A DNA stretch of 17,369 bases, taken from positions 1 to 17,369 of the forward strand of contig CALBPH010000501.1 of assembly GCA_937899365.1 (NCBI GenBank), read 5' to 3'. The notes below the pieces were generated by a model. The model was not told where the DNA came from and ran no database searches. It saw nothing but the letters and a program-made list of their open reading frames with translations. Below, piece after piece: positions 7,762 to 13,837 of this stretch. The stretch's first letter is position 1. Each line of letters starts with the position of its first letter. A program made the position numbers and the translations under genes. This DNA is from an uncultured Leptolyngbya sp. (GTDB lineage Bacteria; Cyanobacteriota; Cyanobacteriia; Phormidesmidales; Phormidesmidaceae).

Positions 7762-8160
7762 ATGAAAAACATTGCTCCCAAAAACATCGCTTCTCTTCTA
7801 ATTGCTGCCACCGTGGTTGCTGCACCCACTGCTGCTGTTTATGGTCAGTCAGCGGCGGAAATCAGCGGCGTCAGTGGCGGTCCCCAAACCTCCGCAGAAT
7901 GCGGTTTTATCCCTGCTCAACCCCATCATTCTTTCAACATTACCCAACCTACTTCGGTCTCGATTGAAGTTGCCGGCTCCAATGATTACACGCTGCTTAT
8001 GGTTGGTCCCGATAACAATTCACGCGAGTGTATCCTAGCCCATGATTTTAATGGCGGGGCCATTCAATCTCGAGGACTATACAAAGCAGGCACCTATCGC
8101 CTCTACGTGGGTGACATAGATGGTAATGGTGCTCCGTTTACTTTGTCTGTTCAGCAGTAA
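7762..8160 (+). CDS. small secreted protein, function unknown
   Basis: A 132-residue protein that I do not recognise. It has a Sec-type signal peptide: Lys residues at 2 and 7, a hydrophobic core from about 9 to 25 and a probable cleavage site near 28 ('AAVYG-QS'). The mature part of about 100 residues is rich in Gly, Ser and Asn and has a beta-strand pattern ('TSVSIEVAG', 'YTLLMVGPDN', 'GTYRLYVGDIDGNG', 'FTLSV') resembling a small beta-sandwich such as the pre-peptidase C-terminal type, but this is weak. It has exactly two Cys, 47 and 90, which could form a disulfide. The ATG at 7762 is preferred over the in-frame GTG at 7753 because an AAGG lies 8 bases before it. The gene is monocistronic, with a strong terminator 46 bp after the stop. 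Probably periplasmic or extracellular. Confidence 0.75.
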   Translation: MKNIAPKNIASLLIAATVVAAPTAAVYGQSAAEISGVSGGPQTSAECGFIPAQPHHSFNITQPTSVSIEVAGSNDYTLLMVGPDNNSRECILAHDFNGGAIQSRGLYKAGTYRLYVGDIDGNGAPFTLSVQQ

Positions 8161-8206
8161 AGTTCACTAACTAACGTTGGTCAGCGAACGTTGGTTACCT
8201 AAACAC

Positions 8207-8258
8207 TACCCCTGACAGTGCACACTGCAGATTGTGCATGATTGTCAGGGGTATTTTT
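8207..8258 (+). terminator. strong rho-independent terminator of the secreted-protein gene
   Basis: An 11-bp perfect outer stem TACCCCTGACA / TGTCAGGGGTA (8207-8217 with 8243-8253) encloses a 6-bp inner stem TGCACA / TGTGCA (8219-8224 with 8233-8238) and is followed by TTTTT. Confidence 0.9.
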
Positions 8259-8341
8259 CTGTCGATTGGGGGCACTGTCTAAGCGAGCTAAAGCTTCTAG
8301 CGTTCGCGTTTGGCTAGGAACCATGGGCACACAGCAATCGT

Positions 8342-8779
8342 TTAAGAGTCGGCGGGTGGTAGAACGTCTACATCCACAATAGTTACCTCATCCGTATCCC
8401 CGGCATCGGTCCGGACAGCATCAACATTGACTACATTGACATCAATGGTGCCTTCGGGAGCCACCCTGACAAAGGCGCCATCCTTTGCCTGTAGCGCTAC
8501 ACCACAGTTAGGGCAGGACATGGGGATAGGTCTAAACCCGGTCAACGGCTGCGAACAGGCCGGGCAGGCCCCTTCGACCAGGTTGCGTCTGAGCCAAAAC
8601 TGTGAGCCTACGATCAAGACGATCGGCACTGAAATCAGCAGGATAACAAGGACCAACAAGGACTTTAATAGCCAGCCAATGCCTACGGTGGTCACTAGGC
8701 CAAAGCCGATGGCTAGGGTTAGCCAGCATCCCATGCCAGAAAAGTTGAGCTGTAACTGTCTAAACCCGTTGGGAGCCAT
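8342..8779 (-). CDS. small membrane protein with a zinc-ribbon and acidic Val/Asp tail
   Basis: A 145-residue protein not assigned to a named family. Residues 17-59 are hydrophobic and should form two closely spaced membrane helices. Then come two CxxC pairs, C-P-A-C (72-75) and C-P-N-C (89-92), 13 residues apart, a typical zinc-ribbon. The C-terminal 45 residues are acidic and repetitive in Val and Asp ('TIDVNVVNVDAV', 'VTIVDVDVL'). The start is well supported: AGGAGG ends 7 bases before the ATG at 8779. It faces the secreted-protein gene tail to tail; that gene's terminator lies between them. The ribbon suggests a metal-stabilised fold or protein/nucleic acid contact at the membrane, which is inference. 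The next gene upstream on the same strand is a glycosyltransferase, 171 bp away, so no operon is implied. Confidence 0.8.
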   Translation of the reverse strand: MAPNGFRQLQLNFSGMGCWLTLAIGFGLVTTVGIGWLLKSLLVLVILLISVPIVLIVGSQFWLRRNLVEGACPACSQPLTGFRPIPMSCPNCGVALQAKDGAFVRVAPEGTIDVNVVNVDAVRTDAGDTDEVTIVDVDVLPPADS

Positions 8780-8809
8780 GCTGTCGCCTCCTATGGCCGC
8801 TGAATCTAT

Positions 8810-8839
8810 ATTTTAGCCGTTGCTGATTTAGGGTATGAA
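8810..8839 (-). promoter_or_regulatory. weak candidate promoter for the zinc-ribbon gene
   Basis: On the minus strand TTCATA (8839-8834) and TAAAAT (8815-8810) are separated by 18 bases, and the second hexamer is about 30 bases before the start codon. The match to a sigma-70 type promoter is only moderate. Confidence 0.25.
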
Positions 8840-8892
8840 TCGATCTGTGGGATCTGCAATGTACCGATACTTGACAGATAAAATCATACTGG

Positions 8893-8931
8893 GGATCAGC
8901 AGCGCCATGTTTTATGGAGCGCTGCTAATCC
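8893..8931 (-). terminator. hairpin after the glycosyltransferase gene, possible terminator
   Basis: GGAT-c-AGCAGCGC-CAT (8893-8908) pairs with ATG-ga-GCGCTGCT-a-ATCC (8914-8931) around a short loop, with a one-base mismatch and a two-base bulge. It begins 20 bp after the glycosyltransferase stop. There is no immediate T-run on the minus strand (a GATTTTA lies several bases on), so termination is likely but not certain. Confidence 0.5.
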
Positions 8932-8950
8932 TTGGGATGATTTGAAACCT

Positions 8951-10108
8951 TTACTTATGGATGGGCTTTAGTTGCGGAGCCTGGTCTAAAAGGTGCTTCA
9001 ACTGTTGAGCTAACGCTGCTTTGCTAAATTTTGCCAGGGTTTGCTCTCGTAACCACGGGCCATCGCAGCGGCGATCGTCTCCCTGTAAAGCCTCAATACA
9101 GGCGGCGGCTACAGCATCCGGATCTCGATGGGGAACGCGCCAGCCTAAGCGACCATCTTGTAAGGGATCCGCCGAGCCGTCGTCATCACCGGAAATGACA
9201 GGAATACCACAGGCCATGGCCTCTAGGTAGACAATGCCAAACCCTTCCTGGGACGGCATGACATAGACATCGGCCAGGCGATAGTGATCGACTAGTTCTT
9301 CGTTGGGTACAAAGCCTGCAAAGACTACACGCTTGGCGACTCCTAAATCTTGGGCTAACTGAGCCAACCGGGGCTGATCGTCCCCTCGGCCAATGACAAG
9401 ATACTTTACGTTGGGGCAGGTCTTTGCGATCGCAGGTAACGCCCGAATCGTGACATCCACACCCTTGTACGGATCGCCCCGCCATAGACGAGCGACAGTC
9501 ATCAATACCTGGTTACCTGCAAGCCCATAGCGCTGCTGGAGCTCAGGATTTGCGATCGCAGGTGTAAATCCTTGACCATCCACTGTACAGGGTAAAATTT
9601 CTACCCGTTGGTCGTCTAGCTGATTTGCCTTACAGGCCAGGGTGCGACTATACCTACTAATTGTCCAAATGCCATCAGCCGACCGTAGCGCATCTCCTTC
9701 AGAAGATTTCAACGGAAACCAAACTTCTTTGCCATAGGTGAGTACGGTGTAAGGGACACGAGTTAGCCGTGCCAGCTGCCGCACCATAGTCACCAGATTA
9801 ATATGACCGCAGAATAGGTGACGCGGACGCTTTAACACTAAATGTAGTCCCAATGCAAAGGTCAGCCGAATTCTATCTGCCATGGGGTGCCCCGACTGAA
9901 AACAGTGGTACCGGAAGCGAGAAAGAAATTCAGGAGGAATATCGTCTAGGGTGTCCCGCAGCAAGAAAATGTCTGTCGCCTTATCTGCGGTTGTATCGGC
10001 ATAGGCGGTTAGAACATCCTTGATGTAGGACTGGATACCCCCTTCACAACCAAATACTTCAATAAAAACAAATGTATTACTCTTAAGTGAGTCATGAGCT
10101 ACTTGCAT
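8951..10108 (-). CDS. glycosyltransferase family 4 (GT-B fold)
   Basis: A 385-residue retaining glycosyltransferase of the GT4 / 'group 1' family. Visible are the N-terminal Gly-rich loop G-G-I-Q-S-Y (23-28), the acceptor-site region with 'CGHINL' (99-104), the hinge strand 'MTVARLWRGDPYKGVD' with Lys215, and the E-x7-E motif 'EGFGIVYLEA' (Glu288, Glu296) that binds the nucleotide sugar. No signal peptide or membrane helix is evident, so it acts in the cytosol or at the inner face of the membrane. Sugar donor and acceptor cannot be read from sequence; exopolysaccharide, lipopolysaccharide or glycolipid synthesis are all possible. The frame stays open to a TTG at 10168, but the first ATG is at 10108, with GGGG upstream, and gives a standard N-terminus. 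Two HIP1 octamers lie in the coding sequence (9426, 9552). It sits 135 bp downstream of the anti-sigma-like gene. Confidence 0.9.
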   Translation of the reverse strand: MQVAHDSLKSNTFVFIEVFGCEGGIQSYIKDVLTAYADTTADKATDIFLLRDTLDDIPPEFLSRFRYHCFQSGHPMADRIRLTFALGLHLVLKRPRHLFCGHINLVTMVRQLARLTRVPYTVLTYGKEVWFPLKSSEGDALRSADGIWTISRYSRTLACKANQLDDQRVEILPCTVDGQGFTPAIANPELQQRYGLAGNQVLMTVARLWRGDPYKGVDVTIRALPAIAKTCPNVKYLVIGRGDDQPRLAQLAQDLGVAKRVVFAGFVPNEELVDHYRLADVYVMPSQEGFGIVYLEAMACGIPVISGDDDGSADPLQDGRLGWRVPHRDPDAVAAACIEALQGDDRRCDGPWLREQTLAKFSKAALAQQLKHLLDQAPQLKPIHK

Positions 10109-10172
10109 TAGCAATGCCCCAGCTTTATATGACAGTGTTATAGGGTGTTCAGAATGCCCAGCATGCAATCAT

Positions 10173-10206
10173 TAGGAAGATCTAAGACCAGGCTCAAATC
10201 TTCCTA
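10173..10206. repeat. inverted repeat between the anti-sigma-like and glycosyltransferase genes
   Basis: TAGGAAGAT (10173-10181) and ATCTTCCTA (10198-10206) form a perfect 9-bp inverted repeat around a 16-base loop. It is 38 bp past the stop of the anti-sigma-like gene on the minus strand. No T-run follows, so it may be a weak terminator or a structural element in the glycosyltransferase leader. Confidence 0.45.
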
Positions 10207-10243
10207 CAATACTTTGTCAGCTCAGCTAAGATACAACCCACTC

Positions 10244-10666
10244 TTACAGTGCAGTTGAGCACTTAACAATGCGCAGGCAGTTCCGTCCTAGATCGTTACG
10301 TTCGTAGTCGACGTTATCAGCTAACCGACGCATCAGAAACCATCCATAGCCCCCCTCTTTTAAGGTGCCAGGTTTCGGCTCAGTCAGCTTATTAGGATCA
10401 AACGGTTTCCCCATGTCCCATATTTGCACTTCCAATTTCTCCTGCCAAAGCAGCAGATCTATTTCAATGGGAGTGTCCGTTGGCAAATGGGAATGCGCGT
10501 GTCTAACGGCATTTGTAAACCCTTCAGCTAGGGCTAAATTAACCTGATCAAAAACAGCCTCAAGCCATGGCAGCTTTGATGCGGAACAAAAAACATCAAA
10601 CCACTGCTGTACTTGAGTTAGGTCTTCTAGCTTACTTTGAACTATCAACTGATCTTGCTTTAACAT
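10244..10666 (-). CDS. RsbW-like ATP-binding protein (anti-sigma factor / serine kinase family)
   Basis: A 140-residue GHKL-fold ATPase-domain protein of the RsbW/SpoIIAB type. The N-box 'LALAEGFTNAVRHAH' (44-58, with Glu48 and Asn52), the G1 box 'WDMGKPFDP' (83-91) and the G2 box 'EGGYGWFLM' (104-112) are all intact, so it should bind ATP and could phosphorylate an anti-anti-sigma partner. It is a bare domain with no membrane, receiver or HAMP part. Proteins of this type usually work with a STAS-domain antagonist and a PP2C phosphatase; neither gene is in this window. Start is the ATG at 10666; the ribosome site is weak. It is separated from petD by the petBD terminator, so it has its own promoter. 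Its target sigma factor or partner is unknown. Confidence 0.88.
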   Translation of the reverse strand: MLKQDQLIVQSKLEDLTQVQQWFDVFCSASKLPWLEAVFDQVNLALAEGFTNAVRHAHSHLPTDTPIEIDLLLWQEKLEVQIWDMGKPFDPNKLTEPKPGTLKEGGYGWFLMRRLADNVDYERNDLGRNCLRIVKCSTAL

Positions 10667-10770
10667 GTCCGACTAACCGGCACGTTCGCACCAATAGTTT
10701 GCCCGAAATCAACTGAAAAATCGATAGATAGGTTTGGGATGATGGATATCTTAGTGGTATCTTGACACAT

Positions 10771-10820
10771 TAAAAAGCTTCTTGAAGGTTCGCATACATC
10801 ATACGAACCTCCAAGAAGCT
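10771..10820 (-). terminator. rho-independent terminator of petBD
   Basis: AGCTTCTTGAAGGTTCG (10776-10792) and CGAACCTCCAAGAAGCT (10804-10820) form a 17-bp stem with an 11-base loop. The single non-match is a G-U pair in the minus-strand RNA but an A-C clash in the plus-strand RNA, and TTTTA follows on the minus strand. Both facts point to minus-strand use, 35 bp after the petD stop. Confidence 0.9.
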
Positions 10821-10855
10821 AATAAGGACTGTCTTTAGATAAAAACAACTAATCC

Positions 10856-11338
10856 TTAGAAAAGACCTAGGGTTAAGGACTTATCAATAGGAAGAGCTGC
10901 ACCAATACCCAGCCATAGGGTAGTCACGGTACCAAACAGAAATACTGCTGTGGCCACCGGACGGCGGAAAGGGTTCTGAAACTTGTTCACATTTTCGATG
11001 AAAGGAACAAGCATCAAGCCAAGGGGAATAGCAGTTTGTAGAGCAATTCCCAAAAGCTTATTGGGTACAATCCGAAGAATTTGGAATGCCGGATACAGAT
11101 ACCACTCAGGAAGAATCTCAAGAGGTGTGGCAAATGGATTAGCTGGCTCGCCGACAAGAGCGGGATCCAATACTGCTAGTGCTACGCAGCAAGCAATGCT
11201 GCCCAAGATCACAACAGGAAAGATATACAGCAAATCATTAGGCCATGCGGGCTCACCGTAATAGTTGTGACCCATGCCCTGCTTCAGCTTCTCTCTAAGT
11301 TGAGGATCACTGAGGTCAGGCTTTTTGATTGTTGCCAT
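10856..11338 (-). CDS. petD: cytochrome b6f complex subunit IV
   Basis: A 160-residue, full-length subunit IV of the thylakoid cytochrome b6f complex, equivalent to the C-terminal part of mitochondrial cytochrome b. It has the conserved N-terminus 'MATIKKPDLSDPQLREKL', the P-E-W-Y motif (77-80) that lines the Qo (plastoquinol-oxidising) site, and three membrane helices (about 36-57, 95-115 and 127-147). It follows petB on the same strand with a 165-bp spacer and is closed by a strong terminator, which is the classic cyanobacterial petBD operon. A GGAG lies about 13 bases before the ATG, somewhat far. Confidence 0.98.
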   Translation of the reverse strand: MATIKKPDLSDPQLREKLKQGMGHNYYGEPAWPNDLLYIFPVVILGSIACCVALAVLDPALVGEPANPFATPLEILPEWYLYPAFQILRIVPNKLLGIALQTAIPLGLMLVPFIENVNKFQNPFRRPVATAVFLFGTVTTLWLGIGAALPIDKSLTLGLF

Positions 11339-11459
11339 AGCTCAAATTTTCTCCTAATTTACCTTCAAACAAAATGTGCGAGCCAATAAGGTCAGCTTAA
11401 CCCTGAAACTAACTTGAAGCTACCTCTGACAATCAACCAAAACATTTTGGAACAATCGC

Positions 11460-11507
11460 CAGACCTTACGAAAAACCAGTCTTGGGTTAAGCGGATGCAG
11501 ACCTTAC
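11460..11507. repeat. 10-bp direct repeat at the petB stop and in the petB-petD spacer
   Basis: CAGACCTTAC occurs at 11460-11469 and again at 11498-11507, where it includes the petB stop codon. The copies are 38 bp apart. Most simply this is a remnant of a small local duplication. Confidence 0.5.
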
Positions 11508-12172
11508 AAAGGACCAGAGATGCCCTGCTTACGGATCATCAAGAAGTGAGTCAGCATAAACACAGCCATCAGCCAGGGCAGAACAAAGGTATGCAGGCTG
11601 TAGAAGCGAGTTAGTGTGGCTTGACCGACACTCTCACCGCCGCGAATGAATTCAACCATCAGGCCACCCACAACGGGAATAGCACTGGGAACACCAGATA
11701 CAATCTTGACCGCCCAGTAGCCAACTTGGTCCCAGGGAAGGGAGTAGCCAGTTACACCAAAGGACACGGTAACGACTGCCATGATCACCCCGGTAACCCA
11801 GGTCAATTCACGGGGATTCTTGAATCCGCCTGTGAGGTAAACCCGAAAGACGTGCAGGATCATCATCAGTACCATCATGCTGGCGGACCAACGATGGATA
11901 GAACGAATCAGCCAACCAAAGCTGACATCGGTCATTAAATACTGCACAGAATTGAAAGCTTCTACTACAGTTGGCTTGTAGTAGAAGGTCATAGCGAAAC
12001 CAGTAGCAAACTGGATAATGAAGCAGGTAAGGGTAATACCGCCAAGGCAATAGAAGATATTGACATGGGGCGGTACATACTTACTGGAGATATCGTCGGC
12101 GAGAGCCTGAATCTCAAGACGCTCGTTGAACCACTGGTAGGCCTTAGAGTCTGTGACTTGCTTAGTAAACAT
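11504..12172 (-). CDS. petB: cytochrome b6 of the cytochrome b6f complex
   Basis: A 222-residue, full-length cytochrome b6, the four-helix haem protein that carries electrons across the b6f complex between the Qo and Qi sites. The four axial haem b ligands are present (His93 and His194, His107 and His209), as is Cys42, which binds the extra haem c_n covalently. 'MFTKQVTDSK' at the start, 'YVPPHVNIFYCLGG' before the first helix and 'RKQGISGPL' at the end are near-identical to the usual cyanobacterial protein. It is the first gene of petBD; its promoter must lie in the 403-bp divergent region shared with ctpA. Confidence 0.99.
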   Translation of the reverse strand: MFTKQVTDSKAYQWFNERLEIQALADDISSKYVPPHVNIFYCLGGITLTCFIIQFATGFAMTFYYKPTVVEAFNSVQYLMTDVSFGWLIRSIHRWSASMMVLMMILHVFRVYLTGGFKNPRELTWVTGVIMAVVTVSFGVTGYSLPWDQVGYWAVKIVSGVPSAIPVVGGLMVEFIRGGESVGQATLTRFYSLHTFVLPWLMAVFMLTHFLMIRKQGISGPL

Positions 12173-12203
12173 GAAGCGCGGATATATAAAATAGATCTAT
12201 GCC

Positions 12204-12221
12204 GTTACTAAAAAATGTAAC
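12204..12221. promoter_or_regulatory. GTTAC-N8-GTAAC dyad in the petB leader
   Basis: GTTAC (12204-12208) and GTAAC (12217-12221) form an inverted repeat about TAAAAAAT, 32-49 bases before the petB start. Read on the minus strand, its first octamer is GTTACATT, a perfect HLR1 half-site, but the second half-site is absent. It could be a protein-binding dyad or an RNA hairpin in the petB leader. Confidence 0.35.
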
Positions 12222-12232
12222 ACAACTGCCAT

Positions 12233-12260
12233 TTAGAAACTTCCCGCTTAGAAACTTCCC
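12233..12260. repeat. tandem 13-bp repeat upstream of petB
   Basis: TTAGAAACTTCCC occurs twice (12233-12245 and 12248-12260), separated by GC, giving a 15-bp period. It lies 61-88 bases before the petB start. A perfect 13-base repeat at this spacing suggests slippage or a paired binding site. Confidence 0.7.
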
Positions 12261-12575
12261 TTGATGGAATCGATGGTCTTCTAGTTGGGCTAAAAGTATG
12301 TAGCGCATGGAATCTCAAAGGATCAGCGTCTATCTTTAGGGCAGCCAGATGTCACATCTTTGGTTTAACCTTTGACCAATATTTAGTTACAAAACTTCAT
12401 CTTGTGTCTGTCAGATAATATGTCCTCTGAATTCTGGTTACGGTGGTGTGGCGATCACAGTATTCTGAGGAAATCGCTATGCTGGCTAGAGAAGAACGAT
12501 ATTTAGGTGTCTTACTGGCTTGACGAGAGGATTCTTTTCGATTGAGCAGCGGTGTTGTTGGAACTGTGACGAAGA

Positions 12576-13808
12576 ATGAGAAAAACTGGGCTGCTACGCG
12601 TAGTTCTTTTGAGGGGTATCTGTGCGATATGCATCTCGACGGTTCTGAGTTTTGGGCTTGTAAGTCCGCCGGCGTTTGCTTTCTCAGAGCAGCAGAAGCT
12701 GGTGATGGAAGTTTGGCGCATTGTTAACCGGGCCTACTTGGACGAAACATTTAACCATCAAAACTGGTGGTTTATCCGTGAGAAGGCGCTTAAGCGTCGT
12801 CTGAATACCTGGGAAGATGCCTATCAAGAAGCCCAGTCGATTCTGCAAAAGCTAGATGATCCCTACACGCGGTTTTTGCCCCCTGAGCAGTATCAGAGTT
12901 TGCAAACTAATACCTCTGGTGAGCTGCTGGGGGTGGGGCTACAAATTGCTAAGGATGATGATAATCAGCATCTGCGGGTGATTGCTCCGATTGCGGGTTC
13001 TCCGGCAGAGCGAGCTGGGGTGTCTCCTAAGGATGAGATTGTTGCGATTAACGGTGTGCCTACCCAAGAATTTTCGTTGGATGAAGCGGCTGCTCGTATG
13101 CGTGGGCCAGCGGGCACGATTGTGACGCTCAAAATTGATCGCCCAGAGGCTGAACCCTTTGAGGTGAACCTTACCCGCGAACGGATTAACCTCAATCCGG
13201 TGTTTTCTGAGCTGCGCGTAGAGGGCGACCAGTCGATTGGCTATATCCGGCTTGGGCAGTTTAACGGCAATGCGGTTGAGGATATTCGAGCGGCGCTCAT
13301 GTCCCTAGAGCAGCAAGATGCGGCGGGCTATATTCTGGATCTGCGTAATAACCCAGGTGGATTGTTGCAGGCGGGAATTGATATAGCTCGGCTCTGGTTA
13401 GATGAGGTAACGATTGTGTATACCGTCAATCGTCAAGGCATCTTGGAAAGTTTTGAGGCGGGGCCTAAATCCTTGACCCAGGATCCGTTGGTCTTGCTGG
13501 TAAATGGGGGGACGGCCAGTGCCAGTGAAATTTTAGCGGGCGCCCTTCAGGATAATGATCGAGCCCAGCTGGTGGGGGAAACCACATTTGGTAAGGGGTT
13601 GATTCAGTCTTTGTTTGATTTGCCCCATGGGTCTGGTCTGGCGGTGACGGTGGCTAAGTATGAGACGCCGGATCACCATGACATTAATAAGCTAGGCATT
13701 ACGCCTGACCTGGATGTGGCGACTGAGCCCTTAGTCCGCGAGCAGTTTGCTACTGGCGATGATGGGCAATATCAGGCGGCGGTTGAGCTCTTGATGAAAT
13801 CGTTATGA
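12576..13808 (+). CDS. ctpA: carboxyl-terminal processing protease CtpA (D1 precursor processing)
   Basis: A 410-residue S41-family serine protease, expected in the thylakoid lumen, which removes the C-terminal extension of the photosystem II D1 precursor so that the Mn cluster can assemble. A signal peptide with Arg/Lys-rich start and cleavage motif A-F-A (33-35) is followed by an N-terminal helical cap (36-105), a PDZ domain (about 112-195) and the catalytic domain. The Ser-Lys dyad is visible: 'GGTASASEI' with Ser315 and 'TFGKGLIQS' with Lys340, exactly 25 residues apart as in algal D1 protease. 'LDLRNNPGGLL' (255-264) is also typical. Start is the ATG at 12576, which places the signal peptide correctly. 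It diverges from petBD and is followed 29 bp later by an HD-domain gene. Of the cyanobacterial CtpA/B/C paralogues, the close fit to D1 protease favours CtpA. Confidence 0.95.
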   Translation: MRKTGLLRVVLLRGICAICISTVLSFGLVSPPAFAFSEQQKLVMEVWRIVNRAYLDETFNHQNWWFIREKALKRRLNTWEDAYQEAQSILQKLDDPYTRFLPPEQYQSLQTNTSGELLGVGLQIAKDDDNQHLRVIAPIAGSPAERAGVSPKDEIVAINGVPTQEFSLDEAAARMRGPAGTIVTLKIDRPEAEPFEVNLTRERINLNPVFSELRVEGDQSIGYIRLGQFNGNAVEDIRAALMSLEQQDAAGYILDLRNNPGGLLQAGIDIARLWLDEVTIVYTVNRQGILESFEAGPKSLTQDPLVLLVNGGTASASEILAGALQDNDRAQLVGETTFGKGLIQSLFDLPHGSGLAVTVAKYETPDHHDINKLGITPDLDVATEPLVREQFATGDDGQYQAAVELLMKSL

Positions 13809-13837
13809 AACTGTTGATGCAACCCATGACATAAGCT

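Larger units (their letters stand above)
12173..12575. other. 403-bp divergent control region between petB and ctpA
   Basis: No ORF of coding quality lies here. It must hold the petBD promoter on the minus strand and the ctpA promoter on the plus strand. Next to petB are the GTTAC dyad and the tandem repeat listed separately. A short palindrome GATGT-C-ACATC sits at 12348-12358. On the ctpA side GATAAT (12414-12419) is a fair -10 box, but no good -35 hexamer lies at the right distance. Nothing else stands out. Confidence 0.6.

Noticed and set aside
8427..8816. 129-codon plus-strand ORF
   Set aside because: Antisense to the zinc-ribbon gene, which has a consensus Shine-Dalgarno and coherent membrane and CxxC features.
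10109..10168. N-terminal extension of the glycosyltransferase
   Set aside because: It begins with TTG, has no ribosome site and adds residues before the normal first beta-strand; the ATG at 10108 is better.
11621..11938. 105-codon plus-strand ORF
   Set aside because: It is antisense to petB, which is one of the most conserved cyanobacterial genes; the frame is a by-product of its codons.
12204..12221. NtcA site in front of petB
   Set aside because: NtcA needs GTA-N8-TAC; here the order is TAC-N8-GTA, so only a generic dyad is claimed.
12542..12727. 61-codon plus-strand ORF at the start of ctpA
   Set aside because: It overlaps the ctpA signal peptide in another frame; the ctpA frame continues for 410 residues with full protease motifs.
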